Origin: Morinoia aosen
Lineage: Eukaryota; Arthropoda; Malacostraca; Amphipoda; Talitridae
DNA: 64,000 nt
Assembly: GCA_030386875.1 (NCBI GenBank)
Contig: CM059563.1
Location: 18,246,001 to 18,310,000 of the forward strand
Direction of reading: 5' to 3'
Shown here: piece by piece, positions 22,213 through 33,964 of the stretch
Numbering within the stretch: position 1 is the stretch's first letter
Layout of the letters: each line of letters opens with the position of its first letter
The notes under the pieces: model-generated
What the model was told of the DNA's origin: nothing
The model's input: only the letters and a program-made list of their open reading frames with translations
The model's database searches: none
Position numbers and translations under genes: made by a program

Positions 22213-22970
22213 ATGAAGTTTATAGGGTATAATAATGCAGGTTGGAAAGAAAATAAGTTTTTATGGTGAAGTAATGCAAGTTGGGATGAAAAATATGTTT
22301 TTTTGGGGGTAAAATAATGAAGGCTGGGATGAAAATAAGTTTTTAGGGTGAAATAGAGCGGGCTGAGATGAAAAGAAGTTTTTAGGGTAAATAATGCAGG
22401 TTGGGATGAAAAGAAGTTTTTAGGGTAAAATAATGCAGGCTGGGATGAAAAGAAGTTTTCAGGGTAAAATAATGCAGGCTGGGATGAAAAGCAGTTTTTA
22501 GGGTAAAATAATGAAGGCTGGGATGAAAAGAAGTTTTTAGGGTGAAATAGAGCGGGCTGAGATGAAAAGAAGTTTTTAGGGTAAATAATGCAGGCTGGGA
22601 TGAAAAGAAGTTTTTAGGGTAAAATAATGCAGGCTGGGATGAAAAGAAGTTTTCAGGGTAAAATGATGCAGGCTGGGATGAAAAGAAGTTTCAGGGTAAA
22701 ATGATGCAGGCTGGGATGAAAAGAAGTTTCAGGGTAAAATGATGCAGGCTGGGATGAAAAGAAGTTTCAGGGTAAAATGATGCAGGCTGGGATGAAGAGA
22801 AGTTTCAGGGTAAAATGATGCAGGCTGGGATGAAAAGAAGTTTCAGGGTAAAATGATGCAGGCTGGGATGAAAAGAAGTTTCAGGGTAAAATGATGCAGG
22901 CTGGGATGAAAAGAAGTTTCAGGGTAAAATGATACAGGCTGGGATGAAAATAATGTTTTGGGGTAAATTT
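22213..22970. repeat. 38-40-bp minisatellite, ~20 units
   Basis: Units of the form GGGTAAAATGATGCAGGCTG plus GGATGAAAAGAAGTTTC. The left half has 39-40-bp units with TTTTTAG and AATAATG variants, the right half has very uniform 38-bp units. A block of about 195 bp, recognisable by GTGAAATAGAGCGGGCTGAG, occurs twice (near 22339 and 22533), which shows higher-order duplication. Confidence 0.9.
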
Positions 22971-23874
22971 TTTGTAGGTGTGGGGTCAAAAAAGAATTGT
23001 TCTTTTCTCCCATGTGGCAAATGAGGGTAAAATTCATGGTTGATGGGCAAAAAGTAATTGTTTAGGTAATAGCATGCAGGCAAAGAGTGAAAACGAAGCT
23101 CTTAGAGAGGTTAATCCCTACAAAAGCGTGATTGAAGGAACCAAATGTTATTGAAATACAAGCGTTCGCTATGCAGCAATTTATTTCTCTGTTTATTTTG
23201 TTTATTTATTTATTTATTTATTTATTGTTTGTGGGTAAAAATAATATGAGCATAGGGTAAACATCATGCGTCCGCAGGTTAAAAAATGAGCATGTGGTAA
23301 AAATAATGTAGACAGGGGTCAAAATAGAGAAAACACGGGATAAAAATAGCACACATATAACAAAAATAACCAAGACACTGAGAAAAAAGCTCCGCTATCT
23401 ACGTCCCTTCCATCACTTGCGTAATTTACCGGGAGCCTGTGATGACTGTGATATGAAGTGCGTCAAGGCTTTTATGATATTGATGTACAAGAAACAATGC
23501 TACAAGCCCTCTCAGAGATGATTTAACTATGTTTAAATTCATTTGATAATAAAACTGTATACCACCGTGGCTCAATCTACCGAAACGAATGTAAACTTAT
23601 GGCCCCCATGATGGTATAAAATAAATAATCTGTGATATCAACAGGTTATAAGACACTCTGAAGATGCTCAAATAACTCGCAACATTATACTGAGTCACTG
23701 AATTTCTATCTTCTTTTCTAATAGTAGTTACATATATTATCAAACCTAGATTGAGCAACAATAGGAATACATTGCTCTTAATCATTTCTTTCGACTAATG
23801 AAATTGGTACTACGGTACTCATATGTGCGTGTATCAACTCAATCAATTGTTTCGACAAGTGACATGGGTATTAC
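22971..23874. other. no gene seen
   Basis: Contains loose GGGTAAAA motifs that look like decayed minisatellite units up to about 23300, and a (TTTA)n run at 23193-23225. No supported coding region. Confidence 0.45.
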
Positions 23875-23993
23875 GATACTCATGTGTGTGTATCAAATAA
23901 AAATCCTTACTTTAAGATATTTTAAAAACCAATGATGGGCTTTTTGTATCATCTTTACTGGAAATAAACTGGTTCTTATTTTCTTTTCTTTCT
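23875..23993 (-). repeat. dispersed repeat, minus copy of an inverted pair
   Basis: Reverse-complement partner of 20939-21046. Shared blocks include TTTTAAAAACCAATGAT and GGAAATAAACTGGTTC. The two copies are about 2.8 kb apart in opposite orientation. Confidence 0.7.
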
Positions 23994-24344
23994 GAGACCG
24001 CACTCGCTCTGCATCGCAAGCTCATCTCAAGATATTCATCCGATAACAAACGCTATCGCGCGACGTCAACGAGACCATGAGGACGCTGTATCAGATTTGC
24101 GAGTGAGCTCAAAATAACCTCAAGGCATAAAAATAATCACGTAGAATAGGGAGTCTCCATGACGTGATAACGCAGACACTCGTTCGCCTCGCCTAGAAAA
24201 GGTTTCCATGAATCCAAAAGAGCTGCACATGAGCTCTCGTGACGTCAGCGTCTGTCATGTGACCCTGACCACCTGCCGCTTGACCAGCACACACCTGCTC
24301 AGTTGGGGCCCGCGAGCTCGCCTTGTTGACGTCACGCATGCGCG

Positions 24345-26108
24345 TTGTGGTGTGAGATTTGTTGGTGTTGCGCATGTGTCGTGCTGGTGTTGTGAGATTT
24401 TTTGGTGTGCGTCGTGCTGGTGTTGTGAGATTTGTTGGTGTTGCGCATGTGTCGTGCTAGTGTTGTTGTTAGATTTGTTGGTGTTGCGCATGTGTCGTGC
24501 TGGTGTGTTGTGAGATTTGTTGGTGTTGCGCATGTGTCGTGCTAGTGTTGTTGTTAGATTTGTTGGTGTTGCGCATGTGTCGTGCTGGTGTGTTGTGAGA
24601 TTTGTTGCTGTTGCGCGTGTGTCGTGCTGGTGTTGTTGTGAGATTTGTTGGTGTTGCGTATATGTCGTGCTGGTGTGGTTGTGAGATTTGTTGGTGTTGC
24701 GCATATGTCGTGCTGGTGTTTTGTGAGATTTGTTGGTGTTGAGCATGTGTCGTGCTGGTGTGTTGTGAGATTTGTTGGTGTTGCGCATGTGTCGTGCTGG
24801 TGTGGTTGTGAGATTTATTGGTGCGCGTCGTGGGTGTGTTGTGAGATTTGTTGCTGTTGCGCATGTGTCGTGCTGGTGTGGTTGTGAGATTTGTTAGTGC
24901 GCGTCGTGGGTGTGTTATGAGATTTGTTGTGTTGCGCATGTGTCGTGCTGGTGTGGTTGTGAGATTTGTTGGTGTTGCGCATGTGTCGTGCTGGTGTGTT
25001 GTGAGATTTGTTGGTGTTGCGCATGTGTCGTGCTGGTGTGGTTGTGAGATTTGTTGGTGTTGAGCATGTGTCGTGCTGGTGTGTTGTGAGATTTGTTGGT
25101 GTTGCGCATGTGTCGTGCTGGTGTGGTTGTGAGATTTGTTGGTGCGCGTCGTGGGTGTGTTGTGAGATTTGTTGCTGTTGCGCATGTGTCGTGCTGGTGT
25201 GGTTGTGAGATTTGTTAGTGCGCGTCGTGGGTGTGTTATGAGATTTGTTGTGTTGCGCATGTGTCGTGCTGGTGTGGTTGTGAGATTTGTTGGTGTTGCG
25301 CATGTGTCGTGCTGGTATGTTGTGAGATTTGTTGGTGTTGCGCATGTGTCGTGCTGGTATGTTGTGAGATTTGTTGGTGTTGCGCATGTGTCGTGCTGGT
25401 ATGTTGTGAGATTTGTTGCTGTTGCGCATGTGTCGTGCTGGTATGTTGTGAGAATTGTTGCTGTTGCGCATGTGTCGTGCTGTTGTGGTTGTGAGATTTG
25501 TTGGTGTTGCGCATGTGTCGTGCTGGTGTGGTTGTGAGATTTGTTGGTGTTGCGCATGTGTCGTGCTGGTGTGGTTGTGAGATTTGTTGGTGTTGCGCAT
25601 GTGTCGTGCTGTTGTGGTTGTGAGATTTGTTGGTGTTGCGCATGTGTCGTGCTGGTATGTTGTGAGATTTGTTGGTGTTGCGTATATGTCGTGCTGGTGT
25701 GGTTGTGAGATTTTTTGGTGTTGCGCATATGTCGTGCTGGTGTGTTGTGAGATTTGTTGGTGTTGCGCATGTGTCGTGCTGGTGTGTTGTAAGATTTCTT
25801 GGTGTTGCGCATGTGTCGTGCTGGTGTGGTTGTGAGATTTGTTTGTGCGCGTCGTGGGTGTGTTATGAGATTTGTTGCTGTTGCGCATGTGTCGTGCTGG
25901 TGTGGTTGTGAGATTTGTTGGTGTTGCGCATGTGTCGTGCTGTTGTGGTTGTGAGATTTGTTGGTGTTGCGCGTGTGTCATGCTGGTATGTTGTGAGATT
26001 TGTTGGTGTTGCGCATGTGTCGTGCTGGTATGTTGTGAGATTTGTTGGTGTTGCGCATGTGTCGTGCTGGTATGTTGTGAGATTTGTTGCTGTTGCGCAT
26101 GTGTGATG
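24345..26108. repeat. 40-43-bp satellite array, ~42 units
   Basis: Head-to-tail units of the form TTGCGCATGTGTCGTGCTGG, then a variable TGTTG/TGTGGTTG/TATGTTG spacer, then TGAGATTTGTTGGTG. A block with GCGCGTCGTGGGTG and GTTATGAGATTTGTTGTG recurs at 24821 and 25142, a duplication step of 321 bp. No stops occur in several frames, so long open frames appear on both strands (up to 506 codons on the minus strand); the unit length is not a multiple of three and the frame rotates, so these are not convincing genes. Confidence 0.95.
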
Positions 26109-27936
26109 AAATAAATTATATTAGGCATATATATATGAAAACCGACGCTACGCAGCAAGCAACCGGCTCTACAAGCAGCAGTGCGCGGATCGTGAGGGCA
26201 TGAGGGGTGCACCACAGCAGCAGATGGGAGGAGCACGTAGGGGGTAGAGGCTGTATCAAGGGCTAGTCCGAAATCCATCACATATACGGGAGTTATTGTA
26301 AATAAACAAAATAGCACAGAAAAATAGTGGGTCAAAAAAATTGTTGGCTACGAACAGGGGACGAAGAAGTCTGGGTATTTGAGAGTAAAGAGCGGAGTAA
26401 TTTCAAAGTGGAGAGAGGGACACGTCGCATAAGGAAAGGACGCTTAAGAACGAACCAATCAGAGGGCGAGGAATTTTCGCGGGCATCCCGCCCAACCTTC
26501 GATGCGCAGCCTTTGTGCGGGGGAGGTATAAATAAAGGAAGGAGTAGGGTAACCGATCTTTTTTGCTGTGGCCTGGTGCGAGACAAGATGTAGGGATACG
26601 AGTTCTTCGAGGGGGAGGTGAGATATTGTTCTTTGTTCTTTGAAGATTCTCATGCAGCTTATTAAATTTGTGTTCATAAAAAGAGTGGAGTGATTCAAGT
26701 AGAAATGGTTGACAATTTTTATTGCAATTGAAGTTTTTGTCTAGGTGGGGCGCAGTGATTTTCATTGTTAACATTGAAATTGGTTCTTTGGGTTTTCATT
26801 TTAGATTATTCTCGAATTGTTCTCGTGTTTAGAGCTTCACCTTAATGTGGGGAATGAAGGAATTATTACATTATATCTTAAAGGGAAATCAGAATATTCG
26901 TGCTTTATTATTGAAGTACAGGCTTGATGTTTTTATGTAACAAAGTGCCGGGTGATTTATTTTGTGAAGCGGGGTAAAATACTCATCCGGATTGATTTCA
27001 GAGGGAAATAAATTATGATTGAATTTGAGAATTAAATGGGAGTAAAGAAGTAATTCGATCAATGACGATTATATCTCAGGGAATAGATAATATAAAACTG
27101 CACATTGTTCTCAGGAGGAGGGTGGGGTCGTAGCACCGCGTCCGGAATCCACACAACCGTGGTGCAGTGGCTGATGCCCGGCGTGCTCAATCTCGCAGCG
27201 ATTCCCCATCAGCCTGGCGTTCAGCTCTCGAAGGAAACATGAATGCTAGGCTGCGTGCCCCAACATGCCACCGACAGTGAATTAACTGGGGAGTGCTCAC
27301 AAGCGGTGAATGTGCAGAAAGTAAAGATGAAAGGCACACTGAAACAGTGCATATCCATTTTTGGCGCGCAGTGTGTAATATGGATTAGGCAGCCCGAGAA
27401 GTTTGATAGCATAGATAACCCTTTTATTTCGTGTGTGCGCTAACCAGGATGTTCATTTGGTGTTTATAATTCGTTTTTTGTGCGTTAACTCCCCTTATGA
27501 CGATTGCCAGGAAATGCTAAGTCGCGTTAAATCATGTGATCGTTCGCTGGCATTCATTGATTTTCTAGCCTGAATCTCTCATTTCATGTGTAATATTCAA
27601 ATCCACGTGTTCATCTTAAACAGAATGTGTTTGAATTTTTCTCCGTTTGTCTATGTAGCATGTCATTATGCCGGATAAAACTATCATGTCGCAGATCATT
27701 AAAATCTTGCCTGAGGGCTCTGGTGCGAAAATGAGTGTTGCGTTAACATGTTTCCCTGTGCCAATTTTCCACGGGTTCATCTTAAAAGAATGTGTTTTAA
27801 TCTTTCTATGCTTTTTATTTTCCATGCCTATTATGCGGGTGCCATGCAAGCACAAAGGTGTACTATATTAATTATGTGTGGGGGTTGAAATTCCCTCTGC
27901 GTTACGTGCTCAGAGAGCATTGTTTTCGCGACACAT
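26109..27936. other. no gene seen; promoter-like GC-richer patch
   Basis: Beside the promoter-like elements described separately at 26454-26537, the stretch contains short open frames on both strands without family resemblance. The patch 27130-27240 has a TGGTGCAGTGG motif like a pol III A box but no good B box. Confidence 0.35.
26454..26537 (+). promoter_or_regulatory. CCAAT and TATA box pair
   Basis: CCAATCAG at 26456-26463 is followed about 70 bp later by TATAAATAAAGG at 26528-26539, a spacing typical of RNA polymerase II promoters or of retroelement LTRs. No convincing coding frame follows. Upstream at 26344 the sequence TGGCTACGAACAGGGGAC resembles a lysine-tRNA primer site in part. Function unproven. 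Confidence 0.3.
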
Positions 27937-28050
27937 GTGTCGTGCTGTTGTGGTTGTGAGATTTGTTGGTGCGCGTCGTGCTGGTGTTGTGAGGTTTGTT
28001 GGTGTTGCGCATGTGTCGTGCTGGTGTGTTGTGAGATTTGTTGATATCAT
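27937..28050. repeat. detached island of the 40-43-bp satellite
   Basis: About three units of the satellite at 24345-26108, in the same orientation, separated from it by 1.8 kb of unrelated sequence. Motifs such as GTGTCGTGCTG and TGAGATTTGTTG match directly. Confidence 0.9.
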
Positions 28051-28978
28051 GCGCGTGCAGTGCTTCTGTAATTGAGTTGTAAGATTTTAAAAATTTACTA
28101 AAAGCATTTGGTTCGTTACTGGTAAGATGAAAACCTAAACTCAACATCCCACTCTCAACACTCTTTCTTTAAGCACTGTGAAAAAAAATGAGGTACAAGG
28201 CTGCTATGACAGCATATTACTTTCGGTCACAATCCGTCGCGGGCAAAAGTATTTGTATGTGTTCGAGTTGAGGATTTTACGAAGTTATGGACCAAGTTAT
28301 TTTCTTGCGAATGGCATACAACGAAAATTGTCGCTCATTAAATGCAGTTGGGTGTGATTGTAAAGGAACGGAACGATTAACTTCAATTATGTCTTCTGTT
28401 CTGGAAGGACGACAGTGGTCTGTACAGACAGAATGGACTTTCACACCGAGAAACTCACTGTAATTCTACTCATGAAGTAAACGACGGAACAAAAACAGAT
28501 GTTCGTTAGGAACCGTTAAATACGTGAGCAAAACGCTAGAAGCTTTTGTTATTATTGTATTGGACCAAAAGGTATAGGACGCATTACCTGAAATTTATTT
28601 CTGATAGTCGATGTTTCGATGATCGAGAATGGGATAAAAATTTGGTTGCGGCTTCGATTTTCTTTTGTGGCTCAATAGTTCGTTGCCGCAATTCATCGGT
28701 ACTTCCGATCACTTATGTTCATAATTCACAAGCAGATCTTTAATACTTTCGAACTACCCTCAATGAATCTTACTTTTCAGTGGGTGGCTCTTGCTTGGTA
28801 AAGGATCCGCTGCACTGGACTCATCAGACACTTTGCCATTGGCGTTTCAGAAGCGCCTCTGGACGCTACGACATGCACGATTTTTCAAAACACGCGCTGA
28901 TCGTAAATGTTAGATTCATCCCGGTGCTTCTCCACATACCGAGGGCACTTCACATCATGCAATAAAACCCTAAGTATC
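28051..28978. other. no gene seen
   Basis: Short open frames at 28546-28743 and 28780-28965 lack recognisable similarity. The segment 28880-28970 (GAGGGCACTTCACATCATG) resembles 31680-31705, so it may belong to the dispersed repeats further right. Confidence 0.35.
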
Positions 28979-29589
28979 TCCTTAAATTTCTAAATAAATA
29001 AATTTATTTGTTTTGTTGTGCGTTATTTCTCGTGCGTTAATACAATTGGAATCTTATCGAACATATTAAACTGGTTGGTCCGTCTCTATTTCACGCTGAT
29101 AAAGGATGCTTAATGAACGTATCTGTGGTACGAGTTTGACCAGTGCACAAGTACAAGAATATTTTAATCACGGGTTCTATTAGGGTGGATATATTTGTTT
29201 TTCATCCACATCTGCAAGATTTGCCTGTGGAAAATACCACATCCTGTCATTTTTGAGGGATCGTGTACGCTAATTTTAATACAAAACTAGTGTAAATGAC
29301 CCATCAAAAATGACGGGAATCGACAGTTTCCTGCAAAAAAGTCTCAAGTTATGGTTGACAAACAAATGGATCAATCCTAATAGTGCCCGCGAGCAAATTA
29401 TTCTTGTACTTGTTCACTGGTGAAATTCGTATCACAGACACGATCATGAAGTATCCTTTAAGAGCATGAAAGAGGTGCGGACCAGCCAATTTAATGTTTT
29501 CAATGAGATTCCCATTGTAATAACGTTAGAGAAATTACCCAGAAAAAATACACAAATTTATATACTTATTTATTGATATATTTAAGGAA
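28979..29589. repeat. ~610-bp foldback (inverted repeat)
   Basis: Two arms of about 300 bp face each other around 29283, with a loop of only a few bases (CTAATTTTA..AAAACTAG). Matching blocks include TCCTTAAAT at both outer ends, TACAATTGGAATC against GATTCCCATTGTA, GGTTGGTCCG against CGGACCAGCC, and GTGCACAAGTACAAGAAT against ATTCTTGTACTTGTTCAC. The arms carry scattered mismatches, so the structure is not brand new. It encodes nothing. Confidence 0.8.
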
Positions 29590-29727
29590 ATCCTGACATT
29601 TTAGTATATAAGTATGGTATAATTACTCTGTGACTCTAGTATTGAATATTGATTGGGTGTGATGAGCGTATCTGTAATATAGTTTCACTGCTTCTTGAAT
29701 TTTCCTTCCATTTATTTTCCCAATGCA

Positions 29728-29925
29728 GGCATCAAAGACAAATATTTCCGTCCAAGTAATGACCTAGATCCCAATTCTGTATAGAACCCGTGAGAAAGGG
29801 AAACCCGTATCACAGATACTCTTATCAAGTTCATTCTCTTTTTTCAGTGGAAAGTTTTGATGGTTATAGCCGGGAAAATTCTATGGAAGTACCTTGCTGC
29901 TGTTGTCATTTTTGAGAATCAGATT
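29728..29925 (+). mobile_element. non-LTR-like repeat fragment, copy A
   Basis: Shares CATCAAAGACAAA, TTCCGTCCAAGTAATG, AGAACCCGTGAG and TCACAGATACTCTTATCAAG with 30538-30955 in the same order. No coding capacity. It is probably a degenerate transposon fragment. Confidence 0.7.
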
Positions 29926-30537
29926 GTACACCATGTTAAAAAGCAATATATACGTCACAGTCACACACTTAACAATAATCATATGAGGGAATGATATTAT
30001 TCCTACAGAAGAGCCGTATATATAGCTCTACATATCTTATCACGTAGTCAGTCACTCGCGAGTGGCTGCTAAAATTAGTAACGTTGGGTAAGAACTCGCG
30101 CACATCAGATGGGGAAAAGGCTTCATCATTTACAACATTTAATTTCTTTCGATTTTAAAGTAATTTAGATGTGTCTTGTTGTTAATTTCTCTTCAAGTGA
30201 ATTGTTTGAACCCAAGATTTGATCAAATCACCGAGCCATCATACGTTCCATCAAATACGTAGAATGTCTTGCAGTATTTTCTAGCGTACATCGGTATAAA
30301 AGTTTAACGTATATTTATAGTTACACGATTTTGCAAGCTACTGTAACTGCAGTGTGACGCAGTTGTTCTATTTAACTTAACAGTTTACCAATAGTGATAC
30401 GGTGCGGTTTGTAAACATCTTAGTTACTATTACAACTGAATGACGTTTCCATTAGAGGAACACTTAGCAAGTTTTGTATTGATTCCAGTTCAACAGCTCC
30501 CTCTCTTTACGAGCTAAGCAGAGTTCCCATTTAATCA
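29926..30537. other. no gene seen
   Basis: AT-rich sequence without a supported gene or recognised repeat. Confidence 0.4.
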
Positions 30538-30955
30538 GACATCAAAGACAAACGTTTCCGTCCAAGTAATGCCCGGGTTTCGCATTCTACATAGAACCCG
30601 TGAGGAAGGGAAACCCGAATCACAGATACTCTTATCAAGTACATTTTGTCATTCCAGTCGAAAGTTTCGATGGTTACAGGCGGAAATTTTTTATGAAAAT
30701 ACAAGGCGGCTATTTCTATTACCATGCAGTGCACACGGCCCGTCAAAAATGTTCGACAAATCACATGACACACAATCCTATTTCCTACAAATACACGTGA
30801 TATTCATTCCGATTACGAAACTGATGAATTAATACACCGAAAATTGTGGAGTTGATGAAGCTTGTATCACAGATACACGCTTTCTGCTGCTGGTGGGTGT
30901 GACGGACAGACGGACGGACAGACACGTCCTATTATAGTATAGATTATTGAGGATT
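30538..30955 (+). mobile_element. non-LTR-like repeat, copy B
   Basis: The fullest copy of the family in the window. It continues past the copy A segment through CACACGGCCCGTCAAAAATG, CACGTGATATTCATTCCG, GTTGATGAAGCTTGTATCAC and a GACGGACGGACAGAC run to a TATAGTATAGATT tail. Simple GACG repeats followed by an AT-rich tail resemble the 3' ends of RTE-type non-LTR elements in arthropods; this family assignment is inference. Confidence 0.6.
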
Positions 30956-31315
30956 TTAGCTTAAACACTGTTAAAAAGCGAAAGCAGTAAATACAGTACG
31001 CTTCATTTAAACAGAAGAGCTGTGGTGCTGAACCCTCCCAGCATAGAGCGCCACTTCGAAGACGTCGGCGGTAAAAACTTATCAGCATCCTCACCTTGAA
31101 CTTTGGAGTTGAGTTCCGAGCTGCGTTTCCTCGTGTGCCGTGACATTCACACCCAGCCTTACTTTTCCGTGGGCACCTATGATTTCGGCCGCAATTGTAT
31201 AGTCTCTGCAATGGGCGGCTAAATTCATAGATGCTTGGGTCAAAAAGTTAGCTTATTTAAGTTTGCACAAGCAGCAAAACAGTCATTTCAATCAAAATAA
31301 CGCCAGTGTTTTTAA

Positions 31316-31616
31316 CACGCTGGTCGTGATGTGAGCCGCCGGTTTTTTTAGTTTATTACAAAGTGAATGTAATTTTGAGAGCTGGTTAGTTTTTCAGTTT
31401 ATTTCAAAGAGAATTTGATTTCGCAAACAGAGGGAATTTGCTGAATGCGCTGCTGACCGACCAGTAGTCACGAACTCAGTTTTCATAAATACTTAATCGA
31501 AAATAAATGAAGGCACGATCCAGTTAATATTCGCTATTTTTAAAATTTCTCACTACAATTGACTTTAAATTTGAGTTGAATACTGAACTTCAGTTTCACC
31601 CATCGCGGTGAGCGCG
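31316..31616 (+). mobile_element. MITE, copy 4, carrying a minisatellite insert
   Basis: TTAA at 31312-31315 precedes CACGCTGGTCGTGATGTGAG; the right end reads GCGGTGAGCGCG followed by TTGA, a mutated TTAA. About 85 bp at 31343-31430 is absent from the other copies and consists of two units of the 45-bp minisatellite found at 32015-32215. The rest matches copies 1, 2 and 5. Confidence 0.75.
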
Positions 31617-32014
31617 TTGAATACTGAGTGCAACGCGTGAGGAGGGGATGCCCGTATGACAGATGCAGGTTAATTAACGAGGGCACTACACATAGCATGT
31701 AGTTCACTGGTTCATCAGGGTTCGTTAAGTTAGTGATGCGACTGTTTAAATTGTTATCATGGTGCTCCTTTTGAACAGTTCACTCATTAAAGTGTGCTCC
31801 TTCAGAATGGGGTATGATATTATTGGAATTATCTATGAAATTGTGTTTTGACGGTTCACTGTGTTGTGTGGACCCACGAGATGGTTGTTGTTACTTAAAA
31901 TAAACAAGATATCAAGGCATAAATAATCGTCACTTCGAGCTATAAAATTATAGATCACTTTCGTCTTCAGTTCATTAAAAATATTCAAAATTGGTCTGTC
32001 TGAACCAATCTTTT
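31617..32014. other. no gene seen
   Basis: No supported gene. It includes TATGACAGATGCAGG near 31655, reminiscent of the non-LTR-like family. Confidence 0.35.
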
Positions 32015-32215
32015 GAAAACTGGTCAGTCTTTAAGTTTATTACAAAGAGAATATAATTCTACAAGCTGGTCACTCTTTCATTTTATTACGGAGAGAGTAA
32101 AATTTTGAAAACTGGTCTGTCTTTAAGTTTATTACAAAATGAATATAATTTTGAGAACTGGTCGACTTATAAGTTTATTACGAAGAGAATTTAATTTCGC
32201 AAACTGGTCAGTCTA
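32015..32215. repeat. ~45-bp minisatellite, 4-5 units
   Basis: Units of the form AACTGGTCAGTCTTTAAG plus TTTATTACAAAGAGAATATA. The same unit occurs twice inside the MITE at 31316-31616. Confidence 0.85.
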
Positions 32216-32720
32216 AAGCAATTCCCCAAGGATTTACTCTGCTCTGTAACATACTCAGGGCCAGAATTTCCGGCTATTTACATCATTGTAGTGATACAGC
32301 CGGCAGGGCATGACCTCCCGTAAACTTGGCAGCGTACAGTTATTTCTGGGGAAAAAATCTCGACAGCAGCGTAGACTTAGAAAAAATTTTAGTGATTGGG
32401 AGAAAAACTCGGCGCAATGCGAAGTCAAAACATAGAAAAACTTTCGCTGCTAGATGTGCAGCTACGAAGACCTAAATTTTTTGAAAATCTAGCCTCTGGC
32501 CGGAATATTTTGTGGCAATCACGTTTTGGCAAGAACATGTGCAAGAACATGTGTGCATAACAGGGAATCCATTCTTGCAGTGGATTCCATTTGATGTATT
32601 CACTTTTTTGGAAATGCTACCGTTGTACAGCAAGCATAGGTTACTGCCACGTCAACATAGACATGTTGAGACGTGGAATGATAAAAATTGAGCAGATGGT
32701 CGGTTTGTTTGCAAAAATGA
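32216..32720. other. no gene seen
   Basis: No supported coding region. A small duplicated AAGAACATGTG occurs at about 32530-32552. Confidence 0.4.
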
Positions 32721-33110
32721 GACTGCCTAGGACAATAGCTCACGCGTATGTTCATCATAATGAGCCATTAAAATGATACTGTCTAGAACAATCTCACACA
32801 CCTCTGCTCATCATTGTGAGCCATTAAACTCATATTGCCTAGGACAATTTAACTCACGTATGCTCATCATTGTGAGCCATTAAAATCATATTGCCTAGGA
32901 CAATTTAACTCACGTATGCTCATCATTGTGAGCCATTAAAATCATATTGCCTAGGACAATTTAACTCACGTATGCTCATCATTGTGAGCCATTAAAATCA
33001 TATTGCCTATGACAATCTAACTCACGTATGCTCATCATTGTGAGCCATTAGAATCATACTGCTAAGGACAATCTAACTCACGTATGCTCATCATTGTAAA
33101 CCATCAAAAA
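32721..33110. repeat. 56-bp minisatellite, ~7 units
   Basis: Units with GCCTAGGACAATTTAACTCA and TGCTCATCATTGTGAGCC. The inner units are almost identical, and the outer ones are diverged. A lone piece (CATATTGCCTAGGACAATTC) reappears at 33609-33629. Confidence 0.9.
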
Positions 33111-33964
33111 ATACCATCATGCGCCAACAGCACACGATGAAAGAGAGTTCAAATATTCGAAGCTCAATATACGTTCTTAGCGTTGTCACATCACACGAAA
33201 GAGGGTAGCGCGTTCGAAAAAGTTTTCTGCAGTGTTTTTCATCGGAGCACCAGTAACTGTTGGCAGCCCGTAATGCAATGTGGTGCTTGTCACGACGCTA
33301 ATGTATCGATGATTCTAAAGTACTTAACTTATTGAACACGATGCACGATGAGAGTGTCATTTAAAACTGAATTCAAGCCTAAATTTAAAAATAGTAACAG
33401 GGTAGAGTAAAATCTTGAGTCTTACATATCATGTGATGTAAAATTCAAACTTTGGCTGCGGTTGAAAATTATTTCAATTTTTCCCAGTTACAAAAAATAG
33501 AATCAAACATTGTACTGGCTGAATGACGACTCCATTTCAATCCGTATAAGTTGATACATGCACTGCGTAATGTCGTATAATTCACTCATGGATGAACTAG
33601 AAATAGTTTCATATTGCCTAGGACAATTCAGCAATGAATGAAAAGACATCAAATACAATCCAGCAATGAATTTTAAAAATACCGTATTTTTAAAATAATG
33701 TATTTTAAAAATACCGAACTCTAGAAACACCGAATTTCAAAAACTCCAAATACCAAAAACGCCAAACAAACATCCCGGAACGCCAGCTCATCCAGCAGCG
33801 CATAACGACTTCAACGGCTTCCTCATGCGGAGTTCGCGTTTGTCTGAAATGATCTGATGAGCTGGGCTGAGTTGCACTAAAGTGCCTAATTGGGGACCCC
33901 ATTACAACACCATGGGGGAGTTGTTTCGCATGACTTGTGGTGTTGTTGCTGTGTGACGTGATCT
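33111..33964. other. no gene seen
   Basis: Contains only the isolated 56-bp minisatellite scrap near 33609 and short repeats of TTTTAAAAATACCG near 33672-33715. Confidence 0.4.

Noticed and set aside
24255-26335. Minus-strand frames of up to 506 codons rich in His, Thr, Asn and Gln
   Set aside because: They are rotating-frame translations of a 40-43-bp satellite whose unit lacks stop codons; the unit is not a multiple of three and both strands are open.
27150-27215. Possible tRNA or SINE head with TGGTGCAGTGG
   Set aside because: The B box is poor and no cloverleaf could be drawn; it is probably chance.
32721-33110. CRISPR-like look of regularly spaced repeats
   Set aside because: The whole 56-bp unit is repeated and there are no unique spacers; the genome is eukaryotic.
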